Position numbers and translations under genes: made by a program | Source: Gammaproteobacteria bacterium | Lineage (GTDB): Bacteria > Pseudomonadota > Gammaproteobacteria > GRL18 | Length of the DNA stretch: 64,000 nt | Direction: 5' to 3' | Assembly (NCBI GenBank): GCA_015488755.1 | Contig: WFNB01000014.1 | Location: 1-64,000, forward strand | Part shown: positions 29,533-38,519 of the stretch, piece after piece | Position numbering within the stretch: position 1 is the first letter of the stretch | Layout: each line of letters begins with the position of its first letter | Notes under the pieces: generated by a model | The model's input: only the letters and a program-made list of their open reading frames with translations | Told to the model about the DNA's origin: nothing | Database searches by the model: none

Positions 29533-31164
29533 ATGACACATAGAAATTTAATAGCCACCCCTCACTCAGTACAAAACAGGCTGACCCGTGATCTCATCTT
29601 TTTAGTGCTGATACTCATCACTTTATTTATTATTTTTTCATATAGTTATGTTAAACAAATCCAAAATAATATTACTCAGGCAATTATCAACTCATCTGAA
29701 AAAATGGTTATTGATAAAAACCATCGTATTTTTGACCCCATTAGTAATAATTTAACATTATCTCGCAAATGGGCAGAACTTGAAGCACTTACCCCTGAAA
29801 AGCAACAAATTTTTAATAAGCGTTTTATTCCTATCTTAGAAACACTGCCACAGATATCCTCTGTGATCATTGCCTCATCCAATGGCAGTGACTATTATTT
29901 TTCCCGTCAGGGTGACAATTGGGTTTCTCGTTACACACCGGCCAATGAGAAAAAATCCAACAACACGATGGCACAATGGCAATTATGGAGCAGTAATAAT
30001 AAAAGCCTTAAAAAATGGCAACAAAGCACCGACTATCGTGCTATTGATCGCCCTTGGCACGCTTTGGGATTAAGCACTGACAGTAAAACACCCATAAAAT
30101 GGACTGCTCCTTACCTTTTCTATACCCAACAAACCCCCGGTATTACGGGCGTTACCAGTTGGAAAAATAGTAATAATGAACAATTCATTCTTGCTTTTGA
30201 TGTCACTCTGACCGATATTGCCAAAACACTCTCAGATATTCACATCAGTGATATGGATATTGCTTATTTGATCACCCCTGAAGGTAAGGTTATTTTACCT
30301 CCACAAGAAAATAGCCCTCAATTAGCAGGCTCTGCCAGCCACGGTTTATTGTACACCCCGAGTAAAAATGATAATAATTACATTATTTTTGATGCTGTTA
30401 ATGACTGGTTGGCAAAAGAAAGCCAACCTAATCACATCACTAGCTTTTCTCGCAATGGTAAACTCTGGTGGTATAAAGTTTTTTCATTAGGTACTTATCA
30501 TAATTCAATTTATGCCAGCATTATTGTTCCAGAAAAAGAATTACTGGATATTATCAGTGATAATATTATGTTTATTCTTATTGGTATTGCAGTATTACTT
30601 GGCTTGGCTTTTGCCATGTCCTATTTTCTCGTTAAAAAATATGCTCACCAACTCAAAGATGTTCCTAAAACAAGCATCCTAGCACAGGATTTTAATAATG
30701 AGATTTATCATTTATTACGTCAGGGTGAGAGTGAAACATTAGAGTTTAAGTCCACTATGCGAAAAAATCTTAAAACAGGCAAAAATGGCAAAGAAATAGA
30801 AATTGCATGGCTAAAAGGCTTGGTTGGTTTTATGAATACTCACGGTGGTATTTTACTTATTGGGGTTGATGACGATGCTAATATTTTAGGTCTTGATAAT
30901 GATGAGTTTGACAATGAAGATAAAATTTTACTGCATTTTAAAAACTTACTGAGTCAGCACATTGGATTAGAATTTTCTAATAATATCAATCTGATCATTA
31001 ATCAAATTGATGGCAAAACAATTTTAGTCATTGAGTGTGAGCGCTCAAATAGACCGGTCTTTTTATACCATAAAAATAATGAAGAGTTTTATATTCGAAG
31101 TGGCCCTGCCAGCGTTAAATTAAGTGTTAGCAAGGTACTTAACTATGTAGCACAGCGCTATTAG
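29533..31164 (+). CDS. Membrane sensor fused to Schlafen/AlbA_2 domain
   Basis: The 543-residue protein has a membrane helix at about 18-38, then about 300 residues of predicted periplasmic domain, and a second helix at about 343-366. The periplasmic part (ITPEGKVILPPQENSPQLAG, SRNGKLWWYKVFSL) resembles a double-Cache sensor. The cytoplasmic end (about 390-540) is an AlbA_2/Schlafen-type domain: RQGESETLEFKSTMRK, THGGILLIGVDDDANILGL and EFYIRSGPASVKLS. Such domains bind nucleic acid or nucleotides. No kinase, HAMP or GGDEF region is seen. It splits hpnC from hpnD. The role is unknown. Confidence 0.75.
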   Translation: MTHRNLIATPHSVQNRLTRDLIFLVLILITLFIIFSYSYVKQIQNNITQAIINSSEKMVIDKNHRIFDPISNNLTLSRKWAELEALTPEKQQIFNKRFIPILETLPQISSVIIASSNGSDYYFSRQGDNWVSRYTPANEKKSNNTMAQWQLWSSNNKSLKKWQQSTDYRAIDRPWHALGLSTDSKTPIKWTAPYLFYTQQTPGITGVTSWKNSNNEQFILAFDVTLTDIAKTLSDIHISDMDIAYLITPEGKVILPPQENSPQLAGSASHGLLYTPSKNDNNYIIFDAVNDWLAKESQPNHITSFSRNGKLWWYKVFSLGTYHNSIYASIIVPEKELLDIISDNIMFILIGIAVLLGLAFAMSYFLVKKYAHQLKDVPKTSILAQDFNNEIYHLLRQGESETLEFKSTMRKNLKTGKNGKEIEIAWLKGLVGFMNTHGGILLIGVDDDANILGLDNDEFDNEDKILLHFKNLLSQHIGLEFSNNINLIINQIDGKTILVIECERSNRPVFLYHKNNEEFYIRSGPASVKLSVSKVLNYVAQRY

Positions 31165-31179
31165 CCGATTTACTTTGCA

Positions 31180-31446
31180 CTAGCTATTGTCAAAGTCCAT
31201 CTGAATACCAACCGCCATACCCGCTCTGGAAAATTTACCATGATATTTACGAGCTTTTTCCAGATCATTGGTGCGCTTAATAACAATACGCCCCACCTCT
31301 TCATTAAAAAACTTTGCCAACACTTTTTCTTTTGACAGACGAGTAATATTCATGATATTGGCAATCACTTGTTTTTTTTGAAACCCCGTGATGATCTCGC
31401 CCATAAATATAACCGAGTAATTGACTTCTTTATCAATTGAAGACAC
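31180..31446 (-). CDS. Conserved-looking small protein, unknown
   Basis: The 88-residue protein has the pattern NYSVIFMGEIITGFQKKQVIANI followed by KVLAKFF and RIVIKRTNDLEKARKYHGKFSRAGM. I recall this kind of short alpha/beta module at the start of several uncharacterised membrane and pilus-related proteins, but cannot name it. It lies opposite the flanking genes, between the Schlafen-fusion gene and hpnD. No signal peptide or membrane helix is visible. Confidence 0.6.
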   Translation of the reverse strand: MSSIDKEVNYSVIFMGEIITGFQKKQVIANIMNITRLSKEKVLAKFFNEEVGRIVIKRTNDLEKARKYHGKFSRAGMAVGIQMDFDNS

Positions 31447-31588
31447 TGTTTATTTCCTTTTGCTATTAACTCATGCGAACACCTTTTATAATAGCGGTTT
31501 ATTAAGATAAAAGATGTGCATCGCGTACAAATTCACACAATTTCCTTTTATTTTTACCCCTAAAATCAAAAAAAGCAGTAGTTATACT

Positions 31589-32446
31589 ATGACACCCGAT
31601 GAGTATTGCCAAGAAAAAACGCAACAAAGTAGCTCTAGCTTTTATTATAGTTTTTTATTTTTAACCGATCAGCAGCGTCAGGCAATGACAGCACTATATG
31701 CTTTTTGTCGTGAGGTTGATGATGTGGTTGATGAATGCAGTGATCCTTGTGTAGCGGCTCAAACACTCAACTGGTGGCGAGAAGAAGTCAATAGTATCTT
31801 TCATGGCCAACCCAACCATCCAGTGAGTATTGCTTTACAAACAGCAAAGCAACAATTTCCTTTGTCAGAGACACATTTACAGGCATTAATTAATGGCATG
31901 GAAATGGATCTCCAGAAACATCATTATCCCACCTTTACTGAGCTAGAAACTTATTGCTATCATGTTGCCAGTGTTGTTGGTCTATTGACGATTGATATTC
32001 TTGGGTATCATCATCCACAGACTTCTGATTATGCACATAATCTAGGCATTGCTTTGCAATTAATTAATATTTTAAGAGATGTTAAAGAAGATGCCCAGAG
32101 GGGACGGATTTATATCCCCCAAGATGAGTTAACTCGTTTTGGTGTCAGTAAAGATAGGCTGATGGCCTCTGAAAACACACCTGAAACGCTACAATTATTT
32201 CAATTTCAGGCTGAACGTGCTCAACAGTATTATCAAAAAGCCTTTAGCGCCCTCCATAACGATGATCGATATAGCCAAAAAACGGGCATTATCATGGCTG
32301 AAATTTATTATGCCTTATTAAAAAAAATTCAGGCTCAAAATTACCCCGTATTAGCCCAGCGTGTTAAAGTCAGCAAACTCAAAAAATTGTGGTTAGCTTG
32401 GAGCACCGCCCGTCGAGAATACAAACTTGCCCAAACACTCAAATAA
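31589..32446 (+). CDS. hpnD: Presqualene diphosphate synthase HpnD
   Basis: The enzyme condenses two farnesyl diphosphates to presqualene diphosphate. The 285-residue protein carries the paired Asp-rich motifs FCREVDDVVDE and INILRDVKEDAQRGRIYIP. I placed the start at MTPDEYCQEKT (31589), the usual HpnD N terminus (residues up to SSSFYYSFLFL conserved). The open frame continues upstream to 31514 but without family similarity. Its stop overlaps the hpnE start region, so the two are coupled. Confidence 0.94.
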   Translation: MTPDEYCQEKTQQSSSSFYYSFLFLTDQQRQAMTALYAFCREVDDVVDECSDPCVAAQTLNWWREEVNSIFHGQPNHPVSIALQTAKQQFPLSETHLQALINGMEMDLQKHHYPTFTELETYCYHVASVVGLLTIDILGYHHPQTSDYAHNLGIALQLINILRDVKEDAQRGRIYIPQDELTRFGVSKDRLMASENTPETLQLFQFQAERAQQYYQKAFSALHNDDRYSQKTGIIMAEIYYALLKKIQAQNYPVLAQRVKVSKLKKLWLAWSTARREYKLAQTLK

Positions 32447-33869
32447 TAAGCACGCACATAAACACCCTGCCCACAAACACCCCGTCATTATCATTGGTGG
32501 CGGTTGGAGTGGCCTTGCCTGTGCCATCACATTGGCAGACAATAACATACCTATTGTCTTACTCGAATCTGCCCCACAACTCGGTGGTAGAGCACGTGGT
32601 GTTCATTTCAAACAATTCTTAAATACCGCTGATAAGAAAGCCTATAGCACTCAAGCAAACAGATCTCATCAACAACTGGATAATGGCCAACATATTATGT
32701 TGGGTGCTTATCATACAACTCTGTCATTATTTCACTGTTTAGGAATTGACACTAAAAAGGTCTTGCAACGTCAAACTCTACAATTATCACTTTTCTCACC
32801 CAAGACAGATAACAATAAAAAACAGGCCATTCATTTAACAACACCCAAATTACCCGCACCATTACACTTAATTATTGCACTAGCAACAACACAGGGCTTA
32901 AGCGTTAAGGAGCGTTTTTCGGCCATTAGTATGTCGATTAAACTGGCCATAAAACAGTTTACACTTAAAAAAGATATCAGCGTTAAGGCCTTATTAAACC
33001 ATTATCAGCAATCAGCCTTTCTCATACAGGTATTATGGGAACCATTATGTTTAGCCACAATGAATACCCCCATTCATAGCGCCTCAGCGCAAGTCTTTCT
33101 TAATGTCCTTAAAGACAGCTTTGGCCATAAAAGGAGCGATTGTGATTATTTGTTTTTTAAACAGAACCTATCTGAATGCTTTTGTCAGCCCGCTGAAACA
33201 TTTATTGAACAACATGGTGGTAGCATTCATCTCTCAAGTAAGGTGATTGATATCATACCTAAGGCACACTCTTTTATTATTAATACCGCCTATGGACAAT
33301 TTGAGTCAAGTAATATTGTCTTAGCCACACCCGCTGCAATTAGCCAAAAAATTCTATCAAAAAGTCCAATAGCTTCACCCTATCTTTTACCAAGAAAAGC
33401 CTCATTAGAGTTTCAATACGAACCCATTTGTACTGTCTATTTGCAATACCCAAGTAGTACTCAATTACCCCAGACAATGATCGGCTTATTTGCTACCTTG
33501 TCACAATGGATCATTGATCGTTCACTCTGTCAGCAAGACGGTTTATTGGCTATTGTGATCAGTGGCTCTGGCAAGCACTTAACAATGGCTCAGCAAGACT
33601 TAGCTCAGCAGATTCATAATGAATTATCAGCCTGTCTGGACAAACTGCCCCAGTTTATTGATTATCAAATCATTATTGAAAAAAAAGCCACCTTCAGTGC
33701 CAAAGTTGATATAGAAAAACAACGCCCTAGCAATAAAACCCAGATTAATGGACTGTTTCTTGCTGGTGACTATACCCAAACACGCTATCCATCAACTCTA
33801 GAAGGTGCAGTAAAAAGTGGTATTTGTGCAGCTCAATTGGTTTTAGAAAAAATCAATACCCAGCAATAA
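32427..33869 (+). CDS. hpnE: Hydroxysqualene dehydroxylase HpnE
   Basis: This FAD flavoprotein reduces hydroxysqualene to squalene and is related to phytoene desaturases. The 480-residue protein has the dinucleotide-binding VIIIGGGWSGLACAITLADN with VLLESAPQLGGRARG. The C-terminal FAD motif is GLFLAGDYTQTRYPSTLEGA. No ATG or GTG lies ahead of the FAD motif. The only usable start is a TTG at 32427, which overlaps the last 20 bases of hpnD, so translation probably depends on coupling. Confidence 0.92.
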   Translation: MPKHSNNKHAHKHPAHKHPVIIIGGGWSGLACAITLADNNIPIVLLESAPQLGGRARGVHFKQFLNTADKKAYSTQANRSHQQLDNGQHIMLGAYHTTLSLFHCLGIDTKKVLQRQTLQLSLFSPKTDNNKKQAIHLTTPKLPAPLHLIIALATTQGLSVKERFSAISMSIKLAIKQFTLKKDISVKALLNHYQQSAFLIQVLWEPLCLATMNTPIHSASAQVFLNVLKDSFGHKRSDCDYLFFKQNLSECFCQPAETFIEQHGGSIHLSSKVIDIIPKAHSFIINTAYGQFESSNIVLATPAAISQKILSKSPIASPYLLPRKASLEFQYEPICTVYLQYPSSTQLPQTMIGLFATLSQWIIDRSLCQQDGLLAIVISGSGKHLTMAQQDLAQQIHNELSACLDKLPQFIDYQIIIEKKATFSAKVDIEKQRPSNKTQINGLFLAGDYTQTRYPSTLEGAVKSGICAAQLVLEKINTQQ

Positions 33870-33954
33870 ATTCTAAATCCTTGCTTTACCCCTTAGAAAA
33901 ACAAAGCTAGAATAACAGGTTATATTTGCTTTTTATTATTTAAGGATCCTTTGC

Positions 33955-34701
33955 ATGCATACCTATTCTGCTCCCGAGCAATTGTTAAAAGAGCGCGTTA
34001 TTTTGGTTACAGGTGCTGGTGATGGCATTGGTAAAGTCGCCGCAAAAACATACGCTCACTATGGTGCAACTGTTATTTTACTTGGTCGAACCATTGAAAA
34101 GCTCGAATTAGTTTATGATGAAATTGAACAAGAAGGTGGCGCACAACCAGCCATTTATCCCATGAATCTTGAAACCGCTACGGGTAAAGATTATGAGGAT
34201 ATGCAGGTCACGTTAGAAAATGAATTCGGCCACCTCGATGGTATTTTGCATAATGCGGCTTTGCTAGGCTCTTTAACACCCATTGCCCAATACGACATGG
34301 AACACTGGGATAAAATCATGCAGGTCAATCTTAATGCCCCTTATATGATCACCAGAATGTGTTTGCCCTTATTAGCAAAGGCTGACTCGGCTTCTGTTAT
34401 CTTTACCAGTGATGAAGTCGGCATGCACGGCAAGGCGTATTGGGGGGCTTATGGCATTAGTAAGGCCGCTGGTGATAATATGATGCAGATACTAGCTGAT
34501 GAAATGGAAGTTAATACGAATATCCGCTTTAATAGTATTAACCCCGGTGTTATTGCCACCAAACTTCGCTCTAAAGCATATCCTGGAGAAGATCCGACCC
34601 CTCTCAAAAAACCAGCCAATATTATGAACCTTTACTTATACCTTATGGGAGAAGACAGTAAAGAGATTAATGGTCAAATCATTAATGCTCAAGGTAAATA
34701 A
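33955..34701 (+). CDS. yciK: YciK-type short-chain oxidoreductase
   Basis: This NAD(P)-dependent SDR of unknown substrate has 248 residues. It has the Rossmann motif VTGAGDGIGKVAAKTYAHYG, the LHNAALLG segment and the catalytic YxxxK in WGAYGISKAAGDNMM. The tail GQIINAQGK is typical of YciK. In pseudomonads yciK follows ubiG-mupP, and here the squalene genes separate them. AAGGA about eight bases before the ATG is a good ribosome site. Confidence 0.88.
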   Translation: MHTYSAPEQLLKERVILVTGAGDGIGKVAAKTYAHYGATVILLGRTIEKLELVYDEIEQEGGAQPAIYPMNLETATGKDYEDMQVTLENEFGHLDGILHNAALLGSLTPIAQYDMEHWDKIMQVNLNAPYMITRMCLPLLAKADSASVIFTSDEVGMHGKAYWGAYGISKAAGDNMMQILADEMEVNTNIRFNSINPGVIATKLRSKAYPGEDPTPLKKPANIMNLYLYLMGEDSKEINGQIINAQGK

Positions 34702-34756
34702 TCAGGATAAAGCCCAAGGCTTAATGATTGTATTGAGGCCATAAAAATCAGCACAT

Positions 34757-37700
34757 TCAAACCAGTTCAGCGCTATTTTTTAGATAAGCACTCATTTCAT
34801 CAGCAGACATTGGCTTACTATAAAAATAGCCTTGAATATGATAACAGCCATGTTGAATTAAAAACTCTTTTTGTTCTTTCGTTTCAACGCCTTCGGCTAT
34901 CACTTTAAGATTTAATCCCTGTGCCAGAGCAATGATCGTTTTGGTAATGGCTCTATCTTCATCATCATCGGGTAAGCCTTGAATAAAAGACTGATCAATT
35001 TTTAATTTATTAAGGGGAAACTTTTTAAGATACGATAATGAAGAATATCCGGTACCAAAGTCATCAATAGCCAATTGAATTCCTATTTCACTAATTTGTT
35101 TTAGTGTTTTTATCGCTTCTAATGGTTTAGTCATCAACTGACTTTCTGTGACTTCAAGCTCAAGCCACTGGGGCTTACATTGAGTGTCCTTTATCACCCT
35201 TAATAACACATCAATAAAGTCCTTTTGTCTAAGTTGCTTGATGGCTAAGTTAAGAGCAAGTTGTCCAGGATTGAGATTTTGGTGATACCATTTGGTCATT
35301 TGCTGCATGGCTTGTTTCATCACCAGTCGATCCAACTCAACAATTAAGCCCGTTGTTTCTGCTAAGGGAATAAATTTAGCCGGTGAAATCATTCCCAATT
35401 CAGGATGTTGCCATCTTACTAGCGCCTCCATGCCAATGAGTTGATCGCTTCTACCATCGATCTGTGGTTGATAATAGACAACAAAGTCATTATTTTTTAA
35501 TGCTTGTCGCAGTTGTGCTTCCATATGCACTCGTTCACAAGCTAATTCAGTCATTTCAGCACGATAATACTGAAAATTATTTCTGCCCTCATCTTTGGCC
35601 TTATACATGGCAGAATCTGCATATTTGAGCAAATTTTGAGGATTTGTTCCATCATCTGGAAACAAACTGATACCAATACTACTGGATATATAAAGACTAT
35701 TATTGTCAAAATTAATAGGCGCCGCAAGTTGGCTAATAATTTTTTGGGCCAGCACTGAGGCATATTCACCTGACTCTAAACCTTCGATAATAATCGTAAA
35801 TTCATCTCCGCCTAAACGAGCTAAGCTATCTTCTTTACGTATGGTCTGTTTAAGACGTTGCGCCACTTCTTTTAATACCACGTCACCTGCATCATGACCC
35901 AGTGAATCATTGATTTCCTTAAAATGATCCAAATCAATAAAAAGCAAAGCCATTGTTAATTCTCTACGCTTTGATTTTTCAATACTTCTTGTTAGTCTGT
36001 CATTAAATAAAAGACGATTAGGCAAGCCCGTTAAAATATCATGATGCGCTAGGTGTTCTAATTGCTCTTTTTGTTGTAGTAAAGATTGTTGAGCAATTTT
36101 TCTATCGGTGATATTCATAATCACCTCCATTTTACTCCTCGTGCCATCTGAGTTTTTTATGGGGGTGGCCACAATCTCAAATAATTGCCCATCGGGTGTT
36201 TTAGGCTCATAAGTGACTTTTTTATTACCAACAATCACTTCTTGAAGCCTGCAATAAGCACAGGGCTGATCCAGATTTACCACCGAAGAATAACAAACTT
36301 TACCACTTTGATCGCCAAACCATCGTTTCATGGTTTTATTCATATAACGAATATGAAAATCTTCATTGACCACAAAAAGGCCAATATTAATTTCATCAAC
36401 AACATCCAGATACTGCTGAAGGTTGTAATTATTTTCTGCCAAGACCTCTTCAGCTCGTTCCCTACTTTCTTGTTGTAATAACAACCACCACACCAACAAA
36501 CTCATTAACACCGCAAAAATGACAAAAAAGTTAATTAATGCGTCTTTTAATGCCATCAGTGCTTGTTCATTTAAGTGTTCACTCTGAGAGGTGTATATCA
36601 TCCAACCAAAAATGGAGACAAAAAATAGTAACAAAGTGGTGATCAAAGTAAAATCAAAAATCCGTAATGAGTCTTTTGCAGAAATTTTATCAGCAAATAA
36701 TTGACTCAGTCGTTGACCAATTTTTGTATGCAGTGGGTGTTTGTTATTTTTTTTGCATCGGTCATGGCAAAGAGAATCTAATGAACAACACAAAGAACAA
36801 ATGTGTACTTTATGTAATGGGCAATAAGCCATATCTTCTTGTTCATAGTCAATATTGCAGACTTGGCAGTGATAATGCGATTGTGAACTTTTCAGCAACT
36901 CATTATCATGATCAATATAGTATTTTCCTTTCGTTAGCCAAGCAATAATGGGAGCCAGTATAAAAGCAATCAACATAGCAATGACAGCAGAATAACTCTG
37001 GGCAATTTCACCAAAAAAACCCATAAATGAAATAATCGCAATAATGGATGCAAAACCGGTACTGACAACACCCACCGGATTAATGTTGTATAAGTAGGCT
37101 CTTTTAAATTCAATTATTTTAGGACTCAAACCCAATGGTTTATTAATAATTAAATCAGCCGTAATCGCACTAATCCATGCAATGGCAATATTCGAGTATA
37201 AGCCTAACACTCTTGCTAATACATCAAATACACCCAGCTCCATAAGCAATAGTGCAATACCAATATTAAAGACCATCCAGACTACACGACCGGGGTGAGA
37301 ATGGGTCACACGAGAGAAAAAGTTGGACCAAGCTAACGAGCCAGCATAGGCATTAGTCACATTAATTTTAATTTGTGAAATAACAACAAAGAGGGTTGCC
37401 ATTGCCAGCGCAACACTCGGGGAATCAAAGACATATTGATAGCCGACATAATACATCTGTATGGGTGTTTTTGCTTCATACAATGACAGGCCTGACAATA
37501 GGACAATCGCCGCTAGAAAGATACCACCCATCTGCTTTAAAAAACCAATTAAAATCCATCCAGGCCCTGCCGCCAGCATTGCCAACCACCAACGGATACG
37601 GTTTTCCTTTCTCAATGGTGGCATAAATCTCAAATAATCGACTTGCTCACCTATTTGAGCAATAAGAGACAGCGAAATGCCAAGAGCAAAGCCAAAATAA

Positions 37701-38308
37701 TAAAAATTAAAATCAGCACTGCCTGATAGTGTGCCACTAAAATTAACAAAACGATTAACCGCTTCAGGTTCTTTAAGCAAAACCGCAATAAAGGGGCTGA
37801 TCATCATAAGTAACCACACGGGTTGCGACCAAAATTGTAATTTGTTGATCAGGGTAATGCCATAAAACACCATAGGAATAATAATCAGTGAACTAAGGAG
37901 ATAACCCCAAACTAAAGGTAAGCCTAAGTAAAGCAGTAATGCCTGAGCCATAATAGCCGCTTCCAAGGCAAAAAATATGAAACTAAACGAGGCATAAATC
38001 AAAGAAGTAATGGTTGAACCCACATAACCAAAGCCTGCACTTCGAGTAATAAGGTCAATATCAATATTATATTTTGCCGCATGATAACTAATGGGAATAG
38101 CTGTGATAAAAATAATAATTGAAGCGCTTAAAATCGCCCAAAAAGCAGTTGCAAAACCATAATGAATCGCAATAGATGCACCGATTGCTTCTAAGGCTAA
38201 AAAAGAGATACTGCCTAATGCGGTATTAGCAATTAATAGCTCTGACCACTTACGAAAGGATTTAGGTGTGTAACGAAGTGCATAATCCTCCAGTGTTTCA
38301 TCCGCCAC
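34757..38308 (-). CDS. NCS1-like permease fused to PAS-GGDEF-EAL
   Basis: This 1183-residue membrane signalling protein starts with about 470 residues of NCS1 (cytosine/purine permease) type with around 12 helices (ETLEDYALRYTP, SFLALEAIGASIAIHYGF). A Cys/His cluster (CQVCNIDYEQEDMAYCPLHK with CSLCCSL and CHDRC, about 479-526) follows, then two helices (about 555-615), a PAS domain (about 640-755), GGDEF (RLGGDEFTI, about 832) and EAL (GMEALVRW, about 961; DDFGTGYSSL). Both catalytic motifs look intact, so it could make or degrade cyclic di-GMP in response to a transported or bound solute. The annotated start is GTG; a non-standard upstream start is possible. Confidence 0.9.
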   Translation of the reverse strand: MADETLEDYALRYTPKSFRKWSELLIANTALGSISFLALEAIGASIAIHYGFATAFWAILSASIIIFITAIPISYHAAKYNIDIDLITRSAGFGYVGSTITSLIYASFSFIFFALEAAIMAQALLLYLGLPLVWGYLLSSLIIIPMVFYGITLINKLQFWSQPVWLLMMISPFIAVLLKEPEAVNRFVNFSGTLSGSADFNFYYFGFALGISLSLIAQIGEQVDYLRFMPPLRKENRIRWWLAMLAAGPGWILIGFLKQMGGIFLAAIVLLSGLSLYEAKTPIQMYYVGYQYVFDSPSVALAMATLFVVISQIKINVTNAYAGSLAWSNFFSRVTHSHPGRVVWMVFNIGIALLLMELGVFDVLARVLGLYSNIAIAWISAITADLIINKPLGLSPKIIEFKRAYLYNINPVGVVSTGFASIIAIISFMGFFGEIAQSYSAVIAMLIAFILAPIIAWLTKGKYYIDHDNELLKSSQSHYHCQVCNIDYEQEDMAYCPLHKVHICSLCCSLDSLCHDRCKKNNKHPLHTKIGQRLSQLFADKISAKDSLRIFDFTLITTLLLFFVSIFGWMIYTSQSEHLNEQALMALKDALINFFVIFAVLMSLLVWWLLLQQESRERAEEVLAENNYNLQQYLDVVDEINIGLFVVNEDFHIRYMNKTMKRWFGDQSGKVCYSSVVNLDQPCAYCRLQEVIVGNKKVTYEPKTPDGQLFEIVATPIKNSDGTRSKMEVIMNITDRKIAQQSLLQQKEQLEHLAHHDILTGLPNRLLFNDRLTRSIEKSKRRELTMALLFIDLDHFKEINDSLGHDAGDVVLKEVAQRLKQTIRKEDSLARLGGDEFTIIIEGLESGEYASVLAQKIISQLAAPINFDNNSLYISSSIGISLFPDDGTNPQNLLKYADSAMYKAKDEGRNNFQYYRAEMTELACERVHMEAQLRQALKNNDFVVYYQPQIDGRSDQLIGMEALVRWQHPELGMISPAKFIPLAETTGLIVELDRLVMKQAMQQMTKWYHQNLNPGQLALNLAIKQLRQKDFIDVLLRVIKDTQCKPQWLELEVTESQLMTKPLEAIKTLKQISEIGIQLAIDDFGTGYSSLSYLKKFPLNKLKIDQSFIQGLPDDDEDRAITKTIIALAQGLNLKVIAEGVETKEQKEFLIQHGCYHIQGYFYSKPMSADEMSAYLKNSAELV

Positions 38309-38519
38309 CAGACGATTGTATTCACGTCGTACATTTTCAATATTATGGATAGTGGTTCACTCCCTATAGTGGCCTATCATACCAATACTACTTTTATTAC
38401 TAGCTAATAAAGCAATTAAATTTTAGCTGTCTTAATTAACTATTAGCTCTATCAGAATCATAAATAGCAAATAGATGAACCACTTCTGTGGAGCTTTTAA
38501 CTTAAATAGAGTATAGAGC

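Noticed and set aside
38351-38482. Nine-base inverted repeat AGTGGTTCA/TGAACCACT flanking the gap between purF and the permease fusion
   Set aside because: The arms are short and 114 bases apart, with no further symmetry or mobile-element features.
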